From: Bugula neritina
Lineage: Eukaryota > Bryozoa > Gymnolaemata > Cheilostomatida > Bugulidae
Assembly (NCBI GenBank): GCA_964035545.1
Contig: OZ037765.1
Coordinates: forward strand, 33,822,504 to 33,886,503
DNA: 64,000 bases
Reading direction: 5' to 3'
The notes below the pieces were generated by a model. It saw only the letters and a list, made by a program, of their open reading frames with translations, made no database searches and was not told where the DNA came from. Made by a program: the position numbers and the translations under genes. Below, in pieces: positions 54,036 to 64,000 of the stretch (positions are counted from its first letter, which is position 1; the number at the start of each line of letters is the position of its first letter).

Positions 54036-54378
54036 GCCTAGGGCCACACGGTGCGTATTTTCGCATGCGAAAATTGAAATCACAAGTAGCAAAGGTGTCC
54101 ACTGTGCGCGTTGAGAAAACATTCGCACTTGTTGCTCTGCATTTTCAACGCAAGTGCGAATCGTCTCTGTCGTCGTCACCTAATTGGCTGGTAGTTATTC
54201 AGCGAGCCCAATTTCTTTATTTAGTGCTATATTCCAGCAAATTGCGTTTTATTGAAAGCGAGTGCGATTTAAAAATGAAAGCTTTATTTATCACGCATCA
54301 CTGACGCTACAGTGGACACCTTTGCTACTTGTGATTTTAATTTTCGCATGCGAAAATACGCACAGTGTGGCCCTAGGC
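54036..54378. mobile_element. PIF/Harbinger-type MITE, copy 1
   Basis: 343 bp with long inverted repeats starting GCCTAGGGCCACACGGTGCG; TAA on both sides (54033-54035, 54379-54381). Its TWA target fits PIF/Harbinger. A stem-rich interior contains CGCATGCG palindromes. Confidence 0.88.
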
Positions 54379-54381
54379 TAA

Positions 54382-55610
54382 CTATATTTCTCATCTCCAA
54401 TTATAAATGATATATATACACCCATACACTGCTTACTGCACCAGCTGAATCTTCATCTACAAGTTTGGCATTAGTAAACTATCTGCACTATACTATTTCT
54501 AACAAATAACAGGTAGCAGATATTATCTAGTAGGTATCTAGATACTTATTTACCATAAAAACATAGAATTCTCCAACCATAAAAAATTGATAAACTAAAA
54601 TATGCACATATTCAACTTACTATTCAAAGACATAAGACATTCAATGTTATGATATGATGTTAAATATACTGTGTTGTTGCTGATTTTGGTTTAGAAGAAG
54701 CTGCTACACTGAGTTAGATATAAATATACTGTAAACAATGTTAATGAAAATCAATGCTTTTAAATATATTGAATACTCTTGCAGCTTTTTAATTCAACTC
54801 ACGGTTGTAAAAGAAAGTAAAAGTTTAGACACACCTCTTACTAAAGCAAATAATATATTCAGCTTCAGTGTGATGTACAACAACTAGCTTTTATGTAACT
54901 TATATTTATATAGTCAATAAGCTTTAAATATACTCAAATGTTTAATATCTATTTATCATAACTTATGTATTTGTTGCAGATCAAATTGATTTATAGATTA
55001 ATTAGCTTTTACACTGGTTATGAACTTGACCAAATTATTAAATATTCAGCTTTAGTATAAAATACATTATTTAATAAGCTCTCATATTAGTTATATTACC
55101 AATAATCATACAATCTGCAAATATATTTAAAAGTGTAATACCTGTTTATAATGAACTATTCATTAAATAAGAATAACTAACTTACTCTCTGGTCACATCT
55201 CAGTATACTAACTCAGTATCACATCTCAGTATACTAACTCACATGTTGTATAGTCATCTATGTTACTGAGTAGATATAATTCCTGTAGCTCACTGCCTCC
55301 TGGCTGTTCAAGAAGAACACCCTAGCTGTACTGAGCTATATTGCTCAGAGTTAACTAATAAGAACAATGGTTGCTGACATCCTACTATACATACAGACAA
55401 TGAAATATTATATCAACAGAAACTACTATTCAGCTCATTGTATAAGTTGTTTGAATATTTCACATTCATATTCAGTGTAATTTTACACTGAATATGAATA
55501 TGAATTGTAGACTGGCTTATTTAACATGTGTACTAGTCCTGAAGTGTGTACACACTTATGCTTGCATTCAAATTGTGCAAACTGAGTGTCCGGTAAAAAT
55601 GGCACCTGCA
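54382..55610. other. Intergenic AT-rich DNA
   Basis: No gene seen. A short direct repeat CACATCTCAGTATACTAACTCA occurs twice near 55195-55245. Confidence 0.6.
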
Positions 55611-55616
55611 AAAATA

Positions 55617-56308
55617 CTGGCACAAGTAATACCGGCACAAGTAATACCGGCACAAGTAATACCGGCACAAGTAATACCGGCACAAGTAATACCGGCACAA
55701 GTAATACCGGCACAAGTAATACCGGCACAAGTAATACCGGCACAAGTAATACCGGCACAAGTAATACCGGCACAGGTAATACCGGCACAGGTAATACCGG
55801 CACAGGTAATACCGGCACAGGTAATACCGGCACAGGTAATACCGGCACAGGTAATACCGGCACAGGTAATACCGGCACAGGTAATACCGGCACAGGTAAT
55901 ACCGGCACAGGTAATACCGGCACAGGTAATACCGGCACAGGTAATACCGGCACAGGTAATACCGGCACAGGTAATACCGGCACAGGTAATACCGGCACAG
56001 GTAATACCGGCACAGGTAATACCGGCACAGGTAATACCGGCACAGGTAATACCGGCACAAGTAATACCGGCACAGGTAATACCGGCACAGGTAATACCGG
56101 CACAGGTAATACCGGCACAGGTAATACCGGCACAGGTAATACCGGCACAGGTAATACCGGCACAGGTAATACCGGCACAGGTAATACCGGCACAGGTAAT
56201 ACCGGCACAGGTAATACCGGCACAGGTAATACCGGCACAGGTAATACCGGCACAGGTAATACCGGCACAGGTAATACCGGCACAGGTAATACCGGCACAG
56301 GTAATACA
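55617..56308. repeat. 15-bp minisatellite, ~46 units
   Basis: Units GGCACAAGTAATACC (first ~11) then GGCACAGGTAATACC with one reversion near 56060. Because 15 is divisible by three and no unit frame has a stop, long spurious repetitive reading frames arise on both strands. No start, splice or domain evidence supports a protein. Confidence 0.95.
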
Positions 56309-56831
56309 GAGTATATTATATAATATACCATGTATTTACCACGACTAGATCTTTGACGTACATGTAATGCATACTTTTTCACATAATACAAGTTATATGA
56401 TGTGGTATTCTTTCCATTATATACAATATGAATTGTATTATTTTATAAGATTCTGCATTTTATTATATGGTATTTTATTATGTAATACGCTATAATGTTG
56501 CATTGTGTAGAGCTTAGAAGGTTAAACATAATACTAAGTTTTGTTTTCTTATGTCATGCAATATATTATATTTTTTCATGATATATAACATCTATTCTTT
56601 TATATTACGCAAGCTCAGCTTCAGTATTAATACAATTTGCAAATATATTTTTCCATTATCTTTAATCTATGATTGAGAATAACAAGTGTGATATATACTA
56701 CAGAATACACAGTAATATATTATTCTAATAAAACGTCATTAAACAGAATCACAGCTTCATTATGATATAAAATGCTGTTGGACTAAAGATTATTATACAG
56801 TCAGATGCTTTATAATTCAAATCTTAGGTTA

Positions 56832-57175
56832 GCCTAGGGCCACACGGTGCGTATTTTCGCATGCGAAAATTGAAATCACTAGTAGCAAAGGTGTCCACTG
56901 TGCGCGTTGAGAAAATATTCGCACTTGTCGCTCAGCATTTTCAACGCAAGTGCGAATCGTCTCTGTCATCGTCACCTAATTGGCTGGTAGTTATTCAGCG
57001 AGCCCAATTTCTTTATTTTAGTGCTACATTCCAGTAAATTGCGTTTTATTGAAAGCGAGTGCGATTTAAAAATGAAAGCTTTATTTATCACGCATCACTG
57101 ACGCTACAGTGGACACCTTTGCTACTCCTGATTTCAATTTCCGCATGCGAAAATATGCACCGTGTGGCCCTAGGC
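56832..57175. mobile_element. PIF/Harbinger-type MITE, copy 2
   Basis: 344 bp, more than 90 percent similar by eye to copy 1, flanked by TTA (56829-56831 and 57176-57178). A different target triplet from copy 1 shows an independent insertion. Confidence 0.88.
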
Positions 57176-57217
57176 TTACTGACTGTGTGAACCAGAGTCT
57201 GCATTTGAATAAAAGAA

Positions 57218-57325
57218 TAGGTAGTAGGTAACAGGTAGTAAGTAACAGGTAGTAGGTAACATGTAGTAAGTAACACGTTGTAGGTAACAGGTAATAGGTA
57301 GTAGGTAACAGGTAACAGATAGATG
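57218..57325. repeat. Short imperfect tandem repeat (GTAGTAGGTAACAG)
   Basis: Runs of GGTAGTAGGTAACAGGTAGT variants over about 110 bp. A second low-complexity stretch of TATACTGTATACTTACCTACAC-type repeats follows at 57590-57700. Confidence 0.75.
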
Positions 57326-57779
57326 GCAGCAGACGGAATCATTCAAGAGAAACTAAGTATAGGGAAAATTAACTAACTTTATTTTAACCATTAATTTGAA
57401 TATTTTTATTATTGGCTACTTATTGAATAGGAATTTATTTGTTACAGGTGCTTTGATTGGTTGAGTAAAGGGTTACAACCACTGAACGGACACTATAGGG
57501 GTCATAGTTCAATGGTGGCAACTAGGATAGAAATCTTGTCTTATCAGTATCATGTGCCAACAATTGCTTTATATGATTGTATACTTACCTATATACTGTA
57601 TATACTGTATACTTACCTACACTCTGTATATACTGTGTACTTATAACCTATACACTCTGTGTATACTGTATACTTACCTTTACTCTGTATATACTGTAGG
57701 CTACTGTGTACTTAACTCTACTCTATGTACATATTGTAGTGGATTTTAGTAGTGTGATTAATTACCCTTATATATATAT

Positions 57780-58925
57780 ATCGAAAGGGCCGGCTCTATG
57801 TTCTGCTATTGTGGAGGCCAACAGCATCTTACCTAGCCGACATGGCACCACCAGTGTTAGCCAATCAGGAGTGACTACTCATAAGTACTAGGCGGAGCTA
57901 TCTACGCCTACTGGAAGCACGCTAGGCAGCTAGCGGGCAGAGCAACTTGGGACTTGTAATTGAATAGTATAGTGTGTTTATTGCTCTGTATTATGTAATC
58001 GTTTTATCTTTGTGTAGTAATTTTACTTGTGTATAACTCGTAGTCAATAAACTCCTGGTTAAATAGCTTTACATAAGCAGACCCCCACATTATAGTAAAT
58101 TGTGGAAATTCACTACAATATATGCGTAGACTCCATCGCAGAAGTGACCTCCAGCACTCAATAAGTTCTCAGCCAGAGTAAAACTCAGTATGTGCTTGTA
58201 CTGTCCTCCCTGGTAGACAATGTTTTATGTTAAACTTTCACTAGCTCTGCTCTAACAGTATTTTTATTTGATTGTTAACATCTTCACATATAGTCTGTTA
58301 TTTTATTAATTAAATAGATAAATAATATAATGCTTCAATGTTATGTCAAGTTGAGCCAAGTTTTCTTAAAATATACATAATATCATCTCTTGACTAAGGA
58401 GACAAATAACCAAGGTGTATTACTTATAATATATTTTTTAAGATATTGAACACACAGGATAATATATTATATATAATATATTATAAAGATAGATACACAA
58501 ATAAAGTACAACAGAGACAGATAGACCTGAGGTTGTGTTCAGGAAGGATTTGTTTGCCCCCAACCATAATACAAGTTCACACTCTACACACAATGCAGGC
58601 AGTCCAGGTGCAGAAATATTCTCAGTAAAATGTTTAGAGCTTTGTTAAAAATGTCACTAGCTTGGATTTATAAGCACTGCATTCAAATCATAGGCATAAA
58701 AGTTAACATAAAATATTGTTTATCATTCACAAGAAAGTGGGTGGAGCTTAAAAAATTCAAACCACCTGTCTCATAGTGTCACCTGTAATGACATGTCATA
58801 GTGTCTATATCTAAATTACTAGTTAGTCATATACAATAAGTGTGTATATAAGTGTAACCATGTGGTTACAGTATGGAGTAGCTGTAGTAGGGTGTTTCGC
58901 AGAAATATTTGTTTAATGTAATGAG
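57780..58925. other. 3' flank of gene 3
   Basis: From about 58055 it matches the gene 2 flank at 26538-27408. The stretch 57785-58054 is GC-richer, ends AATAAACTCC, and is absent beside gene 2; it could be a solo LTR, but I cannot define its ends. Confidence 0.5.
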
Positions 58926-61135
58926 TTAGGAGTCGCCTTCTCTCCTGTAGCCATTAAACCCAGGAAACAGGTAAAGTTTTCTCATATGAGTGAGAGTATC
59001 CCAGACTACAACCAACTGTCCTCCACTCTCAAAATCCCGATCTACACACAGTTTTCTCACTTTAGTCTGCACCTGAGTAACAGTTGAAAATGTATATATA
59101 TAAAGATGCAGTCATCAGTTTTATAAATTCACAGGCTTTTCAATATAGCAAAGTCATGTATGTATTGGTATCTTTTCAAATGACTAACTCGAAGCAACAG
59201 CTGTTAGAATGAATATGAAAGGCAAATAAATTCCTTAATCATTTAGATCATTTATATTACACATACAATTGTTCCAGTAATATTTGAGAGATTTGTTTCA
59301 GTCTAGAAGAGTATAGATTAGGTTTGAATGGGAATTTGAAGCTGTATGACTTCTAACTCAATGATATCTAATCACCTCAAGACTCTCATTATGATATACT
59401 TAACTCACTCTCTCATACAGTTAGTAGACATGCATATCTTAGTGAGGTGTAACTTACTGCATTAAACCTTCAACATGTCTAACTGCACAATACTACATCT
59501 ACTGTATAGTGGATCACACCTACCTGTTTGAATATAGTGTAGAGGTCATGGTGACAGGCATGTTTATACATGGAGGATACAAGAGCTCTAATCATTAGAG
59601 ATCCATACACAGGATGTCTCTTTGATATGAATGCTACAAGTAAATTGTATAACAGGAAGATGCAAAATAGAAATGAGACTCTTTGCCAACATAAACAAAT
59701 ATCATATATACAGTGTAAGATAGTGTGTGTTACTTACACTCCATGCTAGATTTCACTACTAGCAGGTCATCATAGTTCAGTCTAGTCATAGCCTCAGCAT
59801 TCTCTAATCTAGGAACTTTGGCAGGTGGGGGTGAGATACATTCAGACTCTTCTCTTTGCGGCTTCCCGATATCAAATCTGTCTATACCTCTATGGCCATA
59901 GTCACTTCTCTCTGTAAAAGAGATAACACAACTTTATAGTTTGATAAAATGATAAATAAACTAACTCCAACTCATAGTTTTGTGATTAAATTATAATTTT
60001 AGAACAGCTTAAACTTTGGAAATACACTGATAGGGTGGTGATACTTTTATTAGAATTGATTAATCTGTTGATATCTTTATCACATATATTATTCAACACT
60101 ATACATGCCGTTATATTCTACTATTAGGAATATCCGCATCAATACTATATTAACGATTTTCAGTACAACTGTAACTCCTAGAACACTTTTAAGAATGTCC
60201 ACGCTTCCTGTACAATGCTGCGGTACGTCAGGGTCAAGCACTGCCTGATTTGTCTCCTATTGAACAGGGAGGCGTCCGTGTCAGAGGTCTAGTGAGGCGT
60301 CATAAATCATATAGAACAGCGGACTTTAAAAACTTTAGCTCGGGCACATTGAAAATGGCTGACATTTTACATCACAGCCCACCTTACAGCAAACTGTGTT
60401 TAGAGTGTAAAGGGGTACTCAGACCAGTTCAATATTAACTAAAACTCGGAACATTTTTCATTAAAGGTAAAAGCGAAACTTTATTGAATAAATATCTGGA
60501 TAACAAGAATAGCATTACCTTTTTGTTGCAATTTTATTACAGTTTATTACCTCCACTGCATGTTTCCAGTATAACAACTTTTGGTTTGCCAGCCATTCCT
60601 GTGAAATTCAAAGGGGTCAGAAGGTCATACACATCTGTTAGTTTGACTCGTTTCAGGTCTGTGCCATAGATGTGATTGTTCAGCCCTCCATGAGTCATGA
60701 TAACCAACACATGACATCCCAGATCTGTGTGTTCTTCTTTTTCCACCTCAGATTTTATGGTAGACGGTATTTCCTACATTTGTTTGACATGATGTGACGC
60801 AATTTTTATTAGAGCAGTTTTTGACAATTAATTAAAGCTGTCAAAAATTATTTTTAGATTAAATATGATCATTTTCATCTATTCAACAAAACTGAAGTAT
60901 CAAACATAAAAAGTAAAAGACCGATGAAGTTAATTTTGTTTTCAATGTTTTTAAAATAAGATACCTCAGCCTTCAAGTCTGTGTGTGTCACAATATCAAA
61001 CTTGAGACATTTCAACATGGCAGACATATTCTCAACATCTACATCTGAACCTTTTCTACACAAATCTGGTCTCTTATCAAAGTTCATGTTGTTTATTATC
61101 AGAGCTCTTCCTCTTTTTCCGGTCATAGTAAACAC
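58926..61135 (-). CDS. Gene 3 caspase exons (p20 and p10)
   Basis: Exons 60965-61135, 60551-60773, 59738-59911, 59524-59633 and 58926-59072. They encode GKRGRALIINNMNF, catalytic His in MTHGG, catalytic Cys in ETCSGG, a linker with RGIDRFDIG, and p10 with VYGSLMIRALVSSMY and FPGFNG. The linker exon shows more replacements relative to gene 2 (for example GHRG for GDRG, PQREESE for SQKEGME) than the catalytic exons, which fits a loosely constrained cleavable linker. Confidence 0.8.
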
Positions 61136-64000
61136 CTGAACAGAATATATAACTAGCTACATGTTATATTGACATAGAGGTCATGCAATGCATCTAAACT
61201 TGTTGAGTAACAATCTGATATTCTAATAACTAGAAACAATGTTTTGAAGTAATTTATTTTACCGTTATTAAACACATGTAATGATTACCCATAGTACATT
61301 ATAGTACAATTTCTTCTTCCTGTATACTATCCAACACATTTTATACATGAAATGAAGAATAATATCTACAACTTTGTCAAATGGGAGAATTATTAAATAT
61401 TAGCATTAGATATGTAATCACCTTGTCAGTGTTTGAGAACAGCTGCTTTATCTTTGAGTTACTGGTGGGATTCAGTCTGAGTCTTATAAACTTCATCTTT
61501 TCAACTTCCTTTCTATCAGGGTAGAGATTCTCATCCTCATCAGAGAGATCACTGAGATCTTCATTGGCTATTGCAGAAGTTGTTCCATGATCTGATTGGC
61601 TACTGTTTGCAACTGCAAAGTATAAACATACTGCATTACAAAGGAAAACAAAAGAAACAAGAAATAGCAGACACAGTTTTCTTCCTGCAGATTTATTGAG
61701 GAATAAATATAATTGAAACAGAAACTCAATATATTTTAGTTACCAGGTAGAGCTGAGATTTTCTGAGCCCTTCTAACTTTCAGATCTTTTACAAATTCTG
61801 TTAACATACAGATTTCTCTGTCCGACAATGTCTGACCTATACATAACATATTTTTAAATACTTGTAAGTCTCATATTATTGTGGTTCCTTCAAATGATCA
61901 AGGGAACACAAAAGTGTGTTACATTCGGTGACAATTTGCCCAACACTCATGCAAGAAGAATATAAAATTTTCAAGCCACCAGACATTGATGTAAGTAAAC
62001 ATACATGGGTATAAAAGTGCACTGGGAATTTCCTCATTGTTGCACAACGTCATTGAAGATCCGCTACACAGTCTGGTACCTGGTGTGAGATGTTTCATGG
62101 AACGAAGACACCACGGAGGATTCAGCACTTTCTTAGGACAAGGAAGTCCTAGCAGAAGGCAGTGAGCGCAGTAGCATGTAGTGACTGGTCTACTTGCTTT
62201 CCAAGTTTCTAGAACATGTCTAAGGATGTTGTTGTTGGTGGTGATGAGTCTCCCCCACATTCTGCTGATGTTTACAGCATTAGATGACACGTAGAGTGAC
62301 ACTTTTCTAGATTTGTAGTCGTGTACCAGCTGTGTGTAGATACCATCTTGATAGACATTGGCGCCATTTTTCTTCACTTTAACCACAGCAAATTCATCAG
62401 GAAAAGACTCCAACAAACCAACTGTCATTTGGTGGTAGACATAGTGTGGCAGGGCTAGACCATTGAATTTAGTTTCAACTCGAAGAAGCATATTCTTTGG
62501 CGAGGAGTAAGAGGTATCAAAAAGGTCGCTAGCAAACTGAGGAACAATAAAACAGGGCTCCTTGGAATCAGCAGGTAAAGGACCATATAACAAACGGAAG
62601 GTTTGAAGCAAGCACACAGCAACTTCTACGTCTTCCAAACTGGTAAATGATGTTTCTTGTTTGACCAGATGAATGAGAAGGCATTGCATCATCAAACCAG
62701 TGTCGGTGAAATGATTAACGAATCTCTCAAAGTCCTCTTTTTCAACAGGCATCCCATCCTTTGAAAAATATGGCTGGAACTTGTCAATTCTACTCTGCCA
62801 GATATTAGGATCATGATGATACAAGACACAAAGAAGTTTGGTAATTTCTGAAATTTTTTGGAATATGTATGGCCTGAGAGAGCTGATATCTTTATACCAC
62901 AAGACTTTGCCGCAGTCATGCATGTATGTGAGGATTACGTCCAGTTGATTTGACTCAATGTGTCGAAGTTCTGTTTGTAAATGTTTCAGTATCTCATCGA
63001 AGGTGCTGTAAACAGAGGGAATAGACAGCACTTTTTCATTTACTTCTTCCCAAACCAGAGGTAAAGGTTTTACAAAATTTTGACTGCTTTGAAGAAGAGA
63101 CTCTTTGATCAGGTCAAACACTTCATACTTATCATCTTTCCCCACCTCATAAATGTCCTCACCAGAAAAAACTCCTTCAGTTGATTCACTGAAATGTTTG
63201 ATTTGAGCAAACTCTCCACCCAATGCTTTCTCTTCCCTGATCATCTCTTCACACAGTTGATTGGAAGTTTCAAGAAAAACTCTTTGAAGCTTTTGGAACT
63301 CTGTACTTTGAAACTTATCTTTATGTGTGAAGATAAGTTTTGGAGCACCAAGAGTTGGGTTAGCCAGATAGAGGTGAGACATGTAATCAAAGGCTAATCT
63401 TCTAACAGCTTCTCTGTGTGTTGATTCTCTTGAAATCTCATCATACTGCTCCATGTTGACTACTATGACTGGAATACAGTTCTGTCTCAGTGTCAGTTGA
63501 TAGGTGATATGGTAGACCTCCTGGCCTCCCATATCAATGACACGGAGTACTGTACCATCCACCTCCACTTCTTCAACATTAAACACCTTTGTTGTCTCAT
63601 CTCTCACAGCATCTGGCCCTCTGTTGGTCAAAACTCTCTTTCTGTCAGCATTCTGTAATGTTCTGATTAGACTGGTCTTCCCAGCCATCGTATTACCCAG
63701 CACAGCTATAGTAGCAAATGGACGACTTCTACCAGCACCTTTAGCCAAGTCTGTGTAGTATTGTGTCACAGCACCTACTCCTCTCTCACATACCTCTAGT
63801 GGAGGAGATGTGAGAGCATCACAATATTCAACATTCAGTGTACGAAGTTGAGTTAGCTGTAGTATCTCAGGATCTAAGGATGTCAGGGACTTATTTTCAG
63901 ATATATCCAGTTCCTGCAGACTACTCAGTGCGTACACAGGAGATGGTAAACTGGTGAAGTGATTTAATGATATGCCCAGTTTCTCTAACTTCTGTAGAGT
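58926..64000 (-). CDS. Gene 3: LRR-Roc-COR-caspase fusion, 5' end outside window
   Basis: Exons in transcript order: Roc-COR 62005->64000; linkers 61744-61836 and 61422-61612; p20 60965-61135 and 60551-60773; linker/p10 59738-59911 and 59524-59633; last exon 58926-59072 with TAA at 58926-58928. Exon lengths equal those of gene 2 except the last, which is 147 bp because the C-terminus is GYRREGDS instead of GYRSDD. Roc motifs, COR and the caspase dyad (MTHGG, ETCSGG) are intact. Introns are also nearly identical to gene 2, so the two are a recent segmental duplication. LRR and N-terminal exons lie to the right of the window. Confidence 0.82.
62005..64000 (-). CDS. Gene 3 LRR-Roc-COR exon (lacks a few 5' bases)
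   Basis: By alignment with gene 1 and gene 2 this exon should end about 7 bases beyond the window. It has the same Roc (GNTMAGKT, DMGGQE, THKD), COR and Cys-rich patch. The terminal LRRs (LQELDISENKSLTSLDPEIL) differ from gene 2 while the downstream two-thirds is almost identical. The donor is GTATGT at 62003-62004 and below, phase 1. Confidence 0.88.

Noticed and set aside
55483-56391. Long repetitive reading frames (PVLPV, AQVIP, GTGNT, CRYYL repeats) on both strands
   Set aside because: They are by-products of a 15-bp minisatellite whose unit has no stop in these frames; no domain, splice or start evidence.
57785-58054. Solo LTR or separate repeat beside gene 3
   Set aside because: Ends cannot be defined and no TG...CA borders with target duplication were found, so it is only mentioned in the flank entry.
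1-64000. tRNA, rRNA or other structural RNA genes
   Set aside because: No full cloverleaf or rRNA-like conserved block was found; only tRNA-like pieces of a SINE-like segment.

Overview
This is a piece of animal (metazoan) genomic DNA. It is AT-rich and intron-rich, has no operons, and is crowded with transposons and minisatellites. Spliced exons with canonical GT/AG borders, true caspase motifs, Roc-COR GTPase motifs, a PHD-containing LINE and Ty3/gypsy elements all point to an invertebrate. A sponge or another early-branching marine animal seems plausible, but that is inference; no marker fixes the species.

The host genes are three tandem copies, all on the minus strand, of one gene family. 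Its product is a cytosolic fusion: an N-terminal proline-rich region, leucine-rich repeats (LRRs), a Roc GTPase, a COR domain, a Cys-rich linker, an acidic linker, and a C-terminal caspase (p20 and p10). Gene 1 (about 10670 down to <1) lacks its N-terminal exons inside the window and runs off the left edge. Gene 2 (41005 down to 27409) appears complete. Gene 3 (>64000 down to 58926) runs off the right edge and is nearly identical to gene 2, introns included. Exon phases agree throughout, so the fusion can be read directly from the DNA. The LRRs are encoded by nine separate exons of exactly 144 bp (48 codons, two 24-residue repeats). Every one is phase 2 to phase 2, so any number can be joined in frame. 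They are separated by introns that often carry arrays of a 30-bp minisatellite. Amino-acid differences among the LRR exons fall mainly at the predicted concave, ligand-facing positions. The arrangement looks like an expandable innate immune receptor wired directly to a caspase, and it is my candidate for the unusual system here.

Between genes 1 and 2 (11.2-26.5 kb) lie two large DNA elements. One is a 3.66-kb near-perfect palindrome with a 4-bp target duplication and a paralogous empty site. The other is a Harbinger/ISL2EU-like element with 1.07-kb terminal inverted repeats, whose transposase gene is split by a young 7.5-kb Ty3/gypsy element. That gypsy has apparently identical LTRs, a textbook -1 frameshift signal between gag and pol, and an extra 3' zinc-finger ORF that could be made from a spliced mRNA.

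Between genes 2 and 3 (41-58.9 kb) lie a 22-bp tandem repeat, a SINE-like segment with a G-quadruplex motif, an apparently intact PHD/APE/RT LINE (minus strand), and a young LTR element that has lost most of its reverse transcriptase and RNase H. Further right are a decayed gypsy gag fragment, two Harbinger-type MITEs with TAA and TTA target duplications, and a 15-bp minisatellite of about 46 units.
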